From Planctomycetota bacterium (GTDB lineage: Bacteria; Planctomycetota; Phycisphaerae; WQYP01): a stretch of 6,896 nt of DNA. Location: contig JAKAYZ010000114.1 in the NCBI GenBank assembly GCA_021816165.1, forward strand, positions 1 through 6,896, written 5' to 3'. This document shows, piece after piece, positions 1-6,666 of this stretch (positions within the stretch are counted from its first letter, which is position 1; each line of letters opens with the position of its first letter). A model generated the notes under the pieces. The model was not told the DNA's origin, did not search any database, and saw nothing but the letters and a program-made list of their open reading frames with translations. The position numbers were made by a program, and so were the translations under genes.

Positions 1-863
1 ATCTCGTGTTGCGCGTGCTGGACCGGTCCAACGTGTCATTGGATCTGGACAAGCTTGGAATGCGTGAGGATGATCTGCGGGTGTTCCGCCAGATGATCAG
101 CAAACCCAACGGGATTGTGCTGGTCACCGGGCCGACGGGATCAGGCAAAACCACCACGCTTTACGCGGCTCTTAATGAACTCAACAGTGTGGAAGACAAG
201 CTGATTACCACGGAAGATCCCGTGGAATATGACATTGACGGCATTGTGCAGGTCCAGATCCGTCCGGAATATGAACTGACTTTCGCCAAGTGCCTGCGGT
301 CCATCCTGCGCCAGGACCCGGATATTATTCTCGTCGGTGAAATTCGCGACAAGGAAACGGCGGAAATCGCCACGCAGGCATCGCTGACCGGTCACCTGGT
401 ATTCAGCACGCTGCACACCAATGATGCGCCGTCATCCATCGCGCGTCTGCTGGACCTGGGGGTTGAGCCGTTCCTGATTACGGCCACACTGGAAGGCGTG
501 CTGGCACAGCGTTTGTGCCGCAGAATCTGCACACGATGCAAGGAAGAATACAAGCCGACCGAAGAGCAGTTGTTTGAGCTTGAACTTACACCGGAGCATG
601 TCAAAGGCAAGACATTTTTCCGCGGCCGGGGCTGCAATCAATGCAACAACACGGGCTATCGGGGCCGACTGGGCATCTGTGAAATAATGGTTCTGGATGA
701 CCAGATGCGTGAAATGATCATGCGGCACGAGTCCACCAATTTGCTGCGCAACGCGGCGAGACAGCGCGGCATGCGCTCCTTGCGGGAATCCGGACTCGCG
801 GGCATTTATGAAGGCCTGACGACAATTGAAGAAGTCGTGAAGCAGACGATCACGGAAGACTAA
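1..863 (+). CDS. gspE: Type II secretion / type IV pilus assembly ATPase (GspE/PilB family), C-terminal part, 5' end outside window
   Basis: This is a hexameric cytoplasmic ATPase that powers pilin or pseudopilin assembly at the inner membrane. The frame is open from base 3, so the gene starts upstream; about 286 residues remain of a family usually near 560. Numbering from the GTG at base 6, I see Walker A GPTGSGKT (42-49), the Asp box TTEDPVEY (68-75), Walker B ILVGEIRD (108-115) and the His box TGHLVFSTLHTND (128-140). A zinc-binding tetracysteine follows (C175/C178 and C210/C213, as CTRC...CNQC), then GYRGRLGICEIM. All core catalytic motifs are intact. The N-terminal domains that separate GspE from PilB are missing, so the symbol is a family-level choice. 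The next gene is convergent, so any operon with gspF/pilC-type genes must lie upstream. Family assignment is very secure; the exact subfamily is not. Confidence 0.95.
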   Translation, partial: LVLRVLDRSNVSLDLDKLGMREDDLRVFRQMISKPNGIVLVTGPTGSGKTTTLYAALNELNSVEDKLITTEDPVEYDIDGIVQVQIRPEYELTFAKCLRSILRQDPDIILVGEIRDKETAEIATQASLTGHLVFSTLHTNDAPSSIARLLDLGVEPFLITATLEGVLAQRLCRRICTRCKEEYKPTEEQLFELELTPEHVKGKTFFRGRGCNQCNNTGYRGRLGICEIMVLDDQMREMIMRHESTNLLRNAARQRGMRSLRESGLAGIYEGLTTIEEVVKQTITED

Positions 864-884
864 GCGGAATCACGAATCCAAAAC

Positions 885-901
885 CCGCCGCTCCGCGGCG
901 G
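885..901 (-). terminator. Hairpin between convergent genes, likely terminator for the prepilin-like gene
   Basis: CCGCCGC (885-891) and GCGGCGG (895-901) form a perfect 7-bp GC stem with a 3-nt loop. On the minus strand the stem lies 11 nt past the stop codon at 913 and is followed by GGGTTTTGG, a short T-tract. On the plus strand no T-run follows, so it is at best a weak terminator for the ATPase gene. Confidence 0.5.
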
Positions 902-912
902 CGATCCGGTGC

Positions 913-1743
913 TCAATACCCGGCCACGATGTTGCGTATCAGAAGGTTGCCGCACTGAATCGGCGCGGCGTGGCCGTCGCAATACAGCACATTTCCCGTG
1001 CCGGAATTCGGCGATGATGACATATGGCGGAATCGCAGGCCGGTGCCGAAAACGAAACCGGGGCCAAAATCGGTATTGTCCGTGGAATTTCCGGTCAAAC
1101 CGTTCGGCGGGATATGGTAGTCGGGATTGTTGACATAAGGTGCGGCGAAACCGTCTTCCTGCCAGTCAAATATCGGCCAGGCGCTTCCCTGCGGCGAATA
1201 TTGATTGGCATCTCCGACGGCCACAATCTGGGCGGGGCGGGGAATGGTGGCAAGTTTCTGCACGGGCCACCAGTCCGGTGAATTCATATTCGGACTGCCG
1301 GTGGTAAACGGATCATACTTGAATACGTTTGGATTGGCGGCGTAGGTGATGTCCCACGGATCGTCAATGGGATTAACACTTGCCGGACAGATGAACATGC
1401 CGGCAAACGCTTTCTGGGAAGTGCTTGGCGGCGGCCAGGTGCCGGGCTGGCCGCTTTCGTAGTAGTTAAACAACGATGCATACCAGTCGTTGCCGGTGTT
1501 CCCGCCCGGATCATAACCAAAAGGCATGGTGTCCTGATAGCTTGCCGCGTACTCACTGAGCACCTGCCCGATGGACCTTAGATTGCTCAGGCACTGGGTA
1601 CTCTGGGTAAGCTGGCGCGCCATGCCAAGTGCCGGCAAAAGAATTGATATCAGCAAAGCGATGATGCTGATGACGACCAGCATTTCGATGAGGGTAAAAG
1701 CGGAAGGTTTGGTCCCTTCGGCGAGGGATCGACATCGCAACAT
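913..1743 (-). CDS. Prepilin-like protein with N-terminal methylation motif and H-Xn-DG C-terminal element
   Basis: The 276-residue protein carries a type IV prepilin signal: a short basic leader ([15 protein letters not shown]), predicted cleavage after A15, and a mature start FTLIE with Glu at mature position 5. A hydrophobic helix runs to about residue 39 and ends LLPALGMAR. The rest is a globular domain rich in Asn, Pro, Gly and Trp. It closes with an H240...D256-G257 element ([10 protein letters not shown]), as in the prepilin-type H-X9-DG proteins abundant in Planctomycetes and Verrucomicrobia, though here 15 residues separate H and D. Such proteins are processed by prepilin peptidase and held in the inner membrane or built into a pseudopilus; most members have no known function. 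The ATG at 1743 has AGGTGA 5 nt upstream. It faces the ATPase gene tail-to-tail, so it is not in that operon, and it probably has its own promoter in 1744-2039. Confidence 0.9.
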   Translation of the reverse strand: MLRCRSLAEGTKPSAFTLIEMLVVISIIALLISILLPALGMARQLTQSTQCLSNLRSIGQVLSEYAASYQDTMPFGYDPGGNTGNDWYASLFNYYESGQPGTWPPPSTSQKAFAGMFICPASVNPIDDPWDITYAANPNVFKYDPFTTGSPNMNSPDWWPVQKLATIPRPAQIVAVGDANQYSPQGSAWPIFDWQEDGFAAPYVNNPDYHIPPNGLTGNSTDNTDFGPGFVFGTGLRFRHMSSSPNSGTGNVLYCDGHAAPIQCGNLLIRNIVAGY

Positions 1744-2039
1744 AAGATCACCTGTCTAGTCATCTCAGATGTTCCCTCAGCCACCATCATCGGCAGCATG
1801 CCAACCGGCCTTGACACAATCGAGCGTTTCATCGCGAAATTTTTCAACGTCCGGCGCGCACCGGAAGAATTGACGATGGCATGATATATTCTGGGACTTT
1901 TACGCCTGAAGACAGGATGCCGCCGGAATGGCGGTTGTGATATGGTTCCTTGAAATTCACGGAAAATCAGCAGGAAATGGGTTGCGGCAAATGGCGATGG
2001 CAGATGAACAGCCGTGACGGAAATTTGAAAACTCGTCGC
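1744..2039. other. Intergenic region upstream of the prepilin-like gene, no gene seen
   Basis: This 296-bp stretch lies between the terminator of the gene at 2142-2630 and the start of the prepilin-like gene. I find no convincing coding frame on either strand. It should hold the minus-strand promoter of the prepilin-like gene. A weak candidate is TTGAAA near 1846-1841 with TCGATT 18 nt on; TATATC near 1885 is another possible -10. Neither is strong. A small hairpin (CCGCC/GGCGG, 1920-1934) has no T-run. Confidence 0.4.
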
Positions 2040-2077
2040 AAAAAAAGGCCCCGCGGATTTGTGAAATCCACGGGGCC
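2040..2077 (-). terminator. Strong intrinsic terminator of the small exported-protein gene
   Basis: Arms 2047-2060 (GGCCCCGCGGATTT) and 2064-2077 (AAATCCACGGGGCC) pair over 14 bp with one C-A mismatch and a 3-nt loop. On the minus strand the stem is followed directly by seven T residues (A-run at 2040-2046 on the plus strand). It lies about 65 nt past the stop codon at 2142. This is a textbook rho-independent terminator and isolates this gene from the prepilin-like gene downstream. Confidence 0.9.
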
Positions 2078-2141
2078 ACGCATTGTCCTGCCGGGCCGGT
2101 TGAGCCGTTAAGGAGGGAGGTAGGGACTTTGGCGCTTAGGC

Positions 2142-2630
2142 TCAGTGGGGAGGACGACGTCTCATTTGACGGCCCTGATGCAGGGTAATAGTTCCAACGC
2201 TGGCATCCTGGCCGACGCTGACGGTAATGGGATGGCGCGACCGGCCGAAGCCGACGCCCCGATCCATGGCCATTACCCGATAAGCGCCGACCGGCGCATT
2301 ATTTACCGTAAAGGTTCCATCGTCTGCAGTGCGCGTTACACCGAACGTCATATGATGCCAGATCGTCTGGCCGGGCTGCGGCTGTTGCGGGCGATGACGG
2401 CGACCATTGCGGCCGCCGGCCATCCACTTGGGAACCATCATCAGACGGACTGTGGCGCCGCCAACGGGATTTCCACTGGAATCGACCACTTTTCCGGTGA
2501 TAGTACCGGTGGCTGCGGGAGCCGCGGCATTCGCCGTCTGTGCAATGGCGGGTCGCTGTGTCGCAAGACCGACGCCAATCGTTAGAACAACGGCCAACAG
2601 AACCGGTGGAAGATACGATAACTTTTTCAT
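2142..2630 (-). CDS. Small exported protein with a carboxypeptidase-regulatory-like (Ig-fold) domain
   Basis: The 162-residue product begins with a Sec signal peptide: basic MKK, hydrophobic residues 7-21, and AIA before a likely cleavage after A30. The mature part matches the pattern of CarboxypepD_reg-like beta-sandwich domains: TGTITGKVVDSSGNPVGGATVRL (42-63), then TADDGTFTVNNAPVGAYRVMA (101-121), and closing beta strands. A basic, Pro/Gln-rich stretch (about 70-89, GGRNGRRHRPQQPQPGQ) interrupts the domain, and the C-terminus is basic (GRQMRRRPPH). These domains are structural or binding modules in exported proteins; no enzyme motif is present and the partner is unknown. I chose the ATG at 2630 because AGGAGA lies 5 nt upstream and the signal peptide starts there. 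The frame extends upstream to 2816, but that would bury the signal peptide behind 62 residues. The gene is monocistronic, with its own terminator. Confidence 0.85.
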   Translation of the reverse strand: MKKLSYLPPVLLAVVLTIGVGLATQRPAIAQTANAAAPAATGTITGKVVDSSGNPVGGATVRLMMVPKWMAGGRNGRRHRPQQPQPGQTIWHHMTFGVTRTADDGTFTVNNAPVGAYRVMAMDRGVGFGRSRHPITVSVGQDASVGTITLHQGRQMRRRPPH

Positions 2631-2688
2631 GGCGTTCTCCTGTATTGTGCCATTCCTGAACGGGGGAAAGCTCCCCGCAACCACCGAA

Positions 2689-2705
2689 TTTGACACCACG
2701 TCAAA
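2689..2705. promoter_or_regulatory. Operator-like dyad TTTGAC-N5-GTCAAA in the divergent promoter region
   Basis: Two perfect 6-bp inverted arms (2689-2694 and 2700-2705) flank a 5-nt spacer midway between the divergent genes. The size and symmetry suit a dimeric repressor or activator. The left arm overlaps TTGACA (2690-2695), a perfect -35 hexamer on the plus strand, but the hexamer 17 nt on (CAATGA) is a poor -10. The regulator is unknown, and the dyad could be chance. Confidence 0.35.
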
Positions 2706-2845
2706 CGGGTTGCAATGAGAGGCCAAACGACGGAGAAACAGGAAAGTTACACCGGTCGATGAACGGAATGAACTGCTGATACCCGCAACAAAAAACTCGA
2801 TCGCGCCGACTTTCACGATGGATGAATGCCGGTAGAATGGTCCCG

Positions 2846-3910
2846 ATGGCCAAAAACATACAAAATCGGATCATTTACCCGAAATGGATAATTTTTCTAT
2901 TATTGGCCGCGATCTCCGGTTGCAGTCGCATGGAATCGCAACCCATCTGGCCGTCTGGCTTTACGCAAGTGGACCGGACTTCGCTGGCGGAGCACCTGCC
3001 GACGACAGCCCCATGGCGCGATGCCGACAAACCGGGTACGATTATTATTGCTGGTCATTATCGCATTTATACCACCATTCGTAATCCGATTGAGCAGGCT
3101 TTGTGCGCACGCGTCGTGGAAGCCGCGTGGAAGCGATTTAAGCGAATGGTACCTGCCGCACACATAAATTCACCGCTTATCGGTTATATTTTTCGCAATC
3201 GGCGAGAATGGGTTGCGCATGTAAAAGCCACGGCAGGCAGCCTGGCCGGCGTATATATGCGTATTGAAGAGGGTGGGTATGAGCAGGGCGGGCAGTTCGC
3301 TATCTGGCGGTCGGGTGTGAATGAAATGCTGTCCGTTCTGGCACACGAATGCTGGCACCAATTAAGCTACCGCACGCTTAAAAACCATTTGCCGGCCTGG
3401 CTGGATGAGGGGCTGGCGACCCAAAATGAAACCTTCATCTGGCGGCACGGCAGACCGGTATTTACACCATGGCAAAACCAAGCCCGGTGGTCTGCACTGC
3501 GAGCAACCTATGACCAGCGCGAGTTGATACCGCTGCACACGCTGGTGAGTACGCAGGCCGGAAGCGTGATCATGCAGCGAGCGGCGGTGGTGCGGGCCTA
3601 TTACGCGGAGGTGTGGTCGTTCATGCTGTTTTTAAAGCATAGCCGCTACCGGAACAGGCTGCTGGCGGTTTTGCGCCGCGCACAGCGGGGTACGCTGAAC
3701 AAACTGCTTTCCGGCGCCGGTTTATCCCCGCAGGATATAACCCTGCAGACAGTCCGCTGGAATTCAATTGCCGGTCCGGTATTTTTGCGCGACTGCATAT
3801 CGCATCATCCGGCGATTCTGCAGAAGCGGTATCTTGCCTTTGTGCGAAAATTATTATCCGCATGGCCGACAACACGAATGCGGACAACGGCTCCACAAGC
3901 ATCGCCGTAA
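2846..3910 (+). CDS. Putative lipoprotein with an HEXXH metallopeptidase-like domain (peptidase MA-like)
   Basis: From the ATG at 2846 the product has 354 residues. It opens with a lipoprotein signal: a basic start, hydrophobic WIIFLLLAAISGC, and a lipobox placing the lipidated Cys at residue 26. This suggests membrane anchoring on the periplasmic face. The central region holds LAHECWHQLSY (H167, E168, H171) and, 17 residues after the second His, AWLDEGLA with E188 as a likely third zinc ligand. HEXXH...WLxEGLA is the gluzincin arrangement of peptidase-MA-like and DUF1570-type proteins common in Planctomycetes. The ~150-residue C-terminal part is unassigned and helix-rich. Substrate and activity are unknown. 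In-frame ATGs at 2822 and 2837 are possible starts; none has a clear ribosome binding site, and 2846 gives the most typical signal-peptide length. The TerC-like gene follows after 38 bp, so co-transcription is likely. Confidence 0.8.
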   Translation: MAKNIQNRIIYPKWIIFLLLAAISGCSRMESQPIWPSGFTQVDRTSLAEHLPTTAPWRDADKPGTIIIAGHYRIYTTIRNPIEQALCARVVEAAWKRFKRMVPAAHINSPLIGYIFRNRREWVAHVKATAGSLAGVYMRIEEGGYEQGGQFAIWRSGVNEMLSVLAHECWHQLSYRTLKNHLPAWLDEGLATQNETFIWRHGRPVFTPWQNQARWSALRATYDQRELIPLHTLVSTQAGSVIMQRAAVVRAYYAEVWSFMLFLKHSRYRNRLLAVLRRAQRGTLNKLLSGAGLSPQDITLQTVRWNSIAGPVFLRDCISHHPAILQKRYLAFVRKLLSAWPTTRMRTTAPQASP

Positions 3911-3948
3911 TCGACGGCCCATGCCGCACTTTCACAATAGGATAGAAA

Positions 3949-4899
3949 ATGCCCTGGATTATTTTTCTCATCTTGCTTGGCTCGGTAATGGTCGCCAATG
4001 CTTTGCTGGGCTTTGAGCGCCGCCGTTCCATGACCGGGCGACGGGCGATCCTGCTGTGTCTTATACCCATGGCGGCGGCACTGTTGTACGGGGGCTGGCT
4101 GGCGGTACAGAAATCCGCGCGCGGGCACGCCGATCTTGGGCCGCAGCCATTTCTCACCTATTCCACCGGCTACCTGCTGGAATTGGGGCTGAGTGCGGAC
4201 AATGTACTGATGTATATGGTGCTCCTGCGACGGTTCAACACCCCGCCGGAGCTGCAGGGTTTTGTAATGTTCTGGGGCATTCTTTTGGCGCTGGTGCTGC
4301 GAACGGTACTGATATGCAGCGGTCTGGCGGTGGTCCTGCGGATTCCGGCAATGCTTTATCTGATGGGCGGACTGCTGCTGGCGGCGTCCATCGCCATGCT
4401 TCTGGAAAAATCGGAGGACAAGGGCGACGAGGGACGCACGGCCCGCTGGTTGCGGAAGATCATGCCGTTTCATGACCGGTACGTCGGTCGCAGAATACTG
4501 ATCGTGGAAAACGGCCGGCGCAAGGCCACCCCCCTGCTGCTGGTATTGCTGCTGGTAGGATTCATTGATGTGCTATTCGCGCTGGATTCCATTCCGGCGA
4601 TTTTCGGGATCACGCGGGTTCCGATAATCGTCATGTCGAGCAATCTATTTGCCGTCATTGCATTGCAATGGATCTATTTTGCGATTGTGCCTTTGATGCA
4701 ACGGCTTGTTTATCTTAAGCCGGCCCTGGCGATTATTCTGTTCGGCCTGGGAATAAAGATGCTGCTGCCGTTGCTGCGCCACGCAGGCTACCACGGTCCG
4801 GTGCGGGTTTCGACAACCTGGACGCTGGCTATGATCGGCACGGTGCTGGGCATCGCGGCGGCCGCATCAATTATGCGGCCTCGGACGAAAAACGAATAA
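3949..4899 (+). CDS. TerC/Alx-family integral membrane protein
   Basis: The 316-residue protein is very hydrophobic, with about eight or nine likely membrane segments. It carries both family hallmarks: GYLLELGLSADNVLMYMVLL (74-93, acidic E78 and D84) and GFIDVLFALDSIPAIFGI (204-221, D207 and D213) followed by SSNLFAVIALQWIYF (230-244). A charged loop (about 153-192) separates the two halves. TerC/Alx proteins sit in the inner membrane; characterised members are linked to manganese export or metalation of exported enzymes and to tellurite resistance. The intact acidic residues fit metal-ion handling, but the substrate here is inferred. The ATG at 3949 has AGGA 6 nt upstream. The 38-bp gap to the lipoprotein gene is too short for a yybP-ykoY manganese riboswitch, so any control would come from the shared upstream promoter. 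The gene converges on prfB. Confidence 0.92.
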   Translation: MPWIIFLILLGSVMVANALLGFERRRSMTGRRAILLCLIPMAAALLYGGWLAVQKSARGHADLGPQPFLTYSTGYLLELGLSADNVLMYMVLLRRFNTPPELQGFVMFWGILLALVLRTVLICSGLAVVLRIPAMLYLMGGLLLAASIAMLLEKSEDKGDEGRTARWLRKIMPFHDRYVGRRILIVENGRRKATPLLLVLLLVGFIDVLFALDSIPAIFGITRVPIIVMSSNLFAVIALQWIYFAIVPLMQRLVYLKPALAIILFGLGIKMLLPLLRHAGYHGPVRVSTTWTLAMIGTVLGIAAAASIMRPRTKNE

Positions 4900-4916
4900 C
4901 GGCAATGGCCGGCCGT
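4888..4916 (-). terminator. Possible weak terminator of prfB
   Basis: On the minus strand ACGGC (4916-4912) pairs with GCCGT (4903-4899) across an 8-nt loop. After 6 nt a run of five T follows (4892-4888). It lies about 20 nt past the prfB stop. The stem is only 5 bp, so this is tentative. Confidence 0.3.
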
Positions 4917-4946
4917 GCGGACAAACGCCCGCCGGTTTCAGGTTTT
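4909..4946 (+). terminator. Possible terminator of the TerC-like gene
   Basis: CCGGC (4909-4913) pairs with GCCGG (4931-4935). An inner GCG/CGC stem (4917-4919 with 4926-4928) lies across an asymmetric internal loop. The hairpin is followed by TTTCAGGTTTT. It starts 10 nt past the stop codon and overlaps the end of prfB. The stem is imperfect and the T-tract is interrupted. Confidence 0.3.
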
Positions 4947-6072
4947 GGCCTTATCGGTATCTTTAGCCTGCTGCGCCTTGAAGCGAAGCTGTGCGTCAAT
5001 GAAGCCCTGAATATCGCCGTCCAGCACGCGATCCGGTTGAAATACTTCATAACCGTTGCGATGATCTTTTACCCGACGATCATCCAGCACGTAGCTGCGA
5101 ATTTGCGAGCCGAAGGCGATATCACCCTTTTCGCCGTAGAGACGGGCAAGTTCCGCATCACGTTTGGCTTCTTCAAGTTTCAGCAATTTGGACTTGATCA
5201 GGTCCAGTGCCAAGGCGCGATTCTGTACCTGGGAACGTTCGGAGGTGCAGACCACCTGCAAGCCGGTTGGCTTGTGGGTGATGCGAATAGCCGAGGCGAC
5301 CTTATTGACGTTTTGCCCGCCGGGGCCGCTGGCCCGGACAAACGCAATAATTTCCAGATCCGCATCGGGAATTTCCATCGCGACGCCGGCATTGGCGAAA
5401 ATGGGTGTCACATCCAGACTGGCAAAACTTGTATGGCGACGCGCGTTGGCATCGTACGGGCTGATGCGCACCAGGCGGTGTACGCCAACCTCGCAATTCA
5501 TGGTTCCCGTCGCATGTTGCCCTTTGACCAGCAGCGTAATGCTGCGAATACCGGCCTGTTCGCCATCCTGCCGGTCAACCTCGCTTACATCCCAGCCGCG
5601 CCGCTCAAAATACCGCAGGTACATGCGCAAAAGCATGGAAGCCCAGTCACAGGCTTCCGTGCCGCCGGCGCCGGCGTGAATCTGAATGTAGCAATCGCTT
5701 AAATCGTGCGCGCCGTTAAACAGGGCAAGCAACTCAACCTGCTGATATGCCGCTTCCTGCCGGGCGAGTTCCGTGTCAGCTTCCTCCAGCAGGGCGGCAT
5801 CGTCGGCCTCCGTGCCCAATTCCACCATGACGCGAATATCTTCCAGCGCTTTTTCCACAAGAACAAACGGTTCCAGCAGGGTGTTTATAGCCTTAAGCTC
5901 CGCAATGACGCGTTGGGCTTCCGCCGGATGATCCCAGAAATCCTCCGCATTAATTCGCTGTTCAAGTTGCGCCTTGATGCGTTTTTTTGCAGGAACGTCA
6001 AAGGGAGTCGCGAATGGTTTTTGTTCGCGCCTCCAGGGAGGCCAAGCTGGCCTCCAAATTATCTCTTACCAT
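4938..6072 (-). CDS. prfB: Peptide chain release factor 2 (RF2), expressed by +1 programmed ribosomal frameshift
   Basis: RF2 reads UAA and UGA stop codons in the ribosomal A site and triggers peptide release. The start is the ATG at 6072, with AAGGAG 8 nt upstream. The zero frame runs 24 codons to an in-frame TGA (6000-5998). Skipping one base at CTT TGA C moves into the frame beginning Asp-Val-Pro (5999) and open to the TGA at 4938, giving 377 residues, close to the usual ~365. Visible in the fused protein are the helical N-terminal domain, AGAGGTEACDWASMLLRMY of the core, the codon-recognition tripeptide as SPY (204-206, usually SPF), RRHTSFASL, the catalytic GGQ (251-253, in SGPGGQNVNK), and the C-terminal GSQIRSYVLDDRRVKD. 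A short Lys/Gln/Asp-rich tail ends the protein. The frameshift makes the gene autoregulatory: scarce RF2 lets the ribosome pause at UGA and slip. Without the shift only a 24-residue peptide is made. Confidence 0.96.
5997..6003 (-). promoter_or_regulatory. prfB +1 programmed frameshift site CTT TGA C
   Basis: The minus strand reads GAC TCC CTT TGA C. CTT is codon 24 and TGA (6000-5998) is the in-frame stop; the following C makes UGAC, a poor termination context. Leu-tRNA on CUU can re-pair with UUU after a +1 slip. In E. coli an SD-like AGGGGG sits 3 nt before CUU. Here the equivalent stretch is CGCGACTCC, with no such element. Confidence 0.93.
6037..6055 (-). repeat. Perfect hairpin inside the prfB zero-frame leader
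   Basis: On the minus strand GGAGGCC and GGCCTCC form a perfect 7-bp stem with the 5-nt loop AGCTT, spanning codons 6-12. It hides one of two GGAGG motifs in the leader. The second (codons 13-15) lies 26 nt before the slippery CTT, too far to act as a normal stimulator. A role in initiation or frameshifting is inference. Confidence 0.5.
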
Positions 6073-6094
6073 AAAGCAAGCTCCTTACCCGCGT

Positions 6095-6123
6095 ATGGTA
6101 TCCGCGAAGGAGCAAACCGCCAA
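6095..6123 (-). promoter_or_regulatory. Candidate sigma-70-type promoter of prfB
   Basis: The minus strand has TTGGCG (6123-6118), a 17-nt spacer and TACCAT (6100-6095), each matching 4 of 6 consensus bases at ideal spacing. Transcription would begin near 6088, leaving a leader of only about 16 nt that carries AAGGAG (6086-6081) just before the start codon. Confidence 0.4.
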
Positions 6124-6666
6124 GACGGTGAATGGGGTCGCCGACTGAATTAAGAAGCAGGCCGCCCGAATGGCCCGGGCCGGAATCTTTGGCGGTAGAA
6201 ATACTCCCCAACAATTGGGCACGCTGCTAGGGTAGTTTTTGCTCTGGTTTACGGAGTGGTGTTATGTCGGTAAAACGTCGTCGGTTTACGGATGGATATT
6301 GTTCCTCGTGCGTTCTCCGGGTCTGCTTTTGTTCTTCGTCCACAGTAATTATAAAGCGTATCTTTTCTGGGCAGGCGTCAACTGGGTGAATCACTGCCTG
6401 TTGAACACCGTTGCACTGCTGACATATCTTTCTTTTCATCGGTAATTCCGCAAACAACTGGCCGGACCGGATCACCACAGCGGCATTTCCCAACTGACTT
6501 GGCGTTATTGCTATTCAATCATTTGGAGGTGTCCGTTGCGCATTCGCATTATCGAGCATTTGCTGCTCTTGACCAAGGATAGCGTGTTCCTTCCAGTAGA
6601 CCCAATCAACAGCCAAACCTCCCAATCTGGCGAATATTCCGGCACCCCAAAGACCACTCGTGCCCG
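6124..6666. other. Region without a defensible gene, lower GC, overlapping short frames
   Basis: Short frames overlap on both strands here and none stands out. Plus-strand 6264-6389 would encode 41 residues from an ATG with GGAG 8 nt upstream, with Cys clustered at 13-23 (YCSSCVLRVCFC). Minus-strand 6438-6227 would encode 70 residues (start MKRKICQQCNG) without a good ribosome binding site. A plus-strand frame from TTG at 6239 is hydrophobic but lacks a clear start, and one from TTG at 6536 has GGAGG 6 nt upstream. Part of the stretch (6241-6360) is about 47% GC. A 10-bp direct repeat GGTTTACGGA occurs at 6246-6255 and 6283-6292. A small stem (GCCCG 6164-6168 with CGGGC 6176-6180) lies upstream of prfB. 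This looks like decayed or non-coding DNA. Confidence 0.35.

Noticed and set aside
2145..2585. Plus-strand open frame of 146 residues opposite the exported Ig-like gene
   Set aside because: The minus strand has a signal peptide, ribosome binding site, domain match and terminator; the plus frame has none of these.
2661..2677. Hairpin CGGGG...CCCCG in the 5' region of the exported-protein gene
   Set aside because: The stem is only 5-6 bp with no T-run on either strand, so I see no support for an attenuator or terminator.
3911..3948. yybP-ykoY manganese riboswitch before the TerC-like gene
   Set aside because: The 38-bp gap is too short, and no such structure is apparent upstream of the lipoprotein gene.
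3805..4473. Long minus-strand open frame (222 residues) over the TerC-like gene and lipoprotein end
   Set aside because: It overlaps two genes with clear motifs on the other strand; its Gln/His-rich composition is typical of antisense frames.
4905..5702. Long plus-strand open frame (265 residues) over the prfB gene
   Set aside because: It is antisense to well-conserved RF2 sequence, lacks recognisable domains, and reflects codon bias of the real gene.
5997..6003. prfB disruption as a pseudogene or sequencing error
   Set aside because: The break lies exactly at CTT TGA C after 24 codons, the known position and sequence of the RF2 programmed frameshift, and everything downstream is intact.
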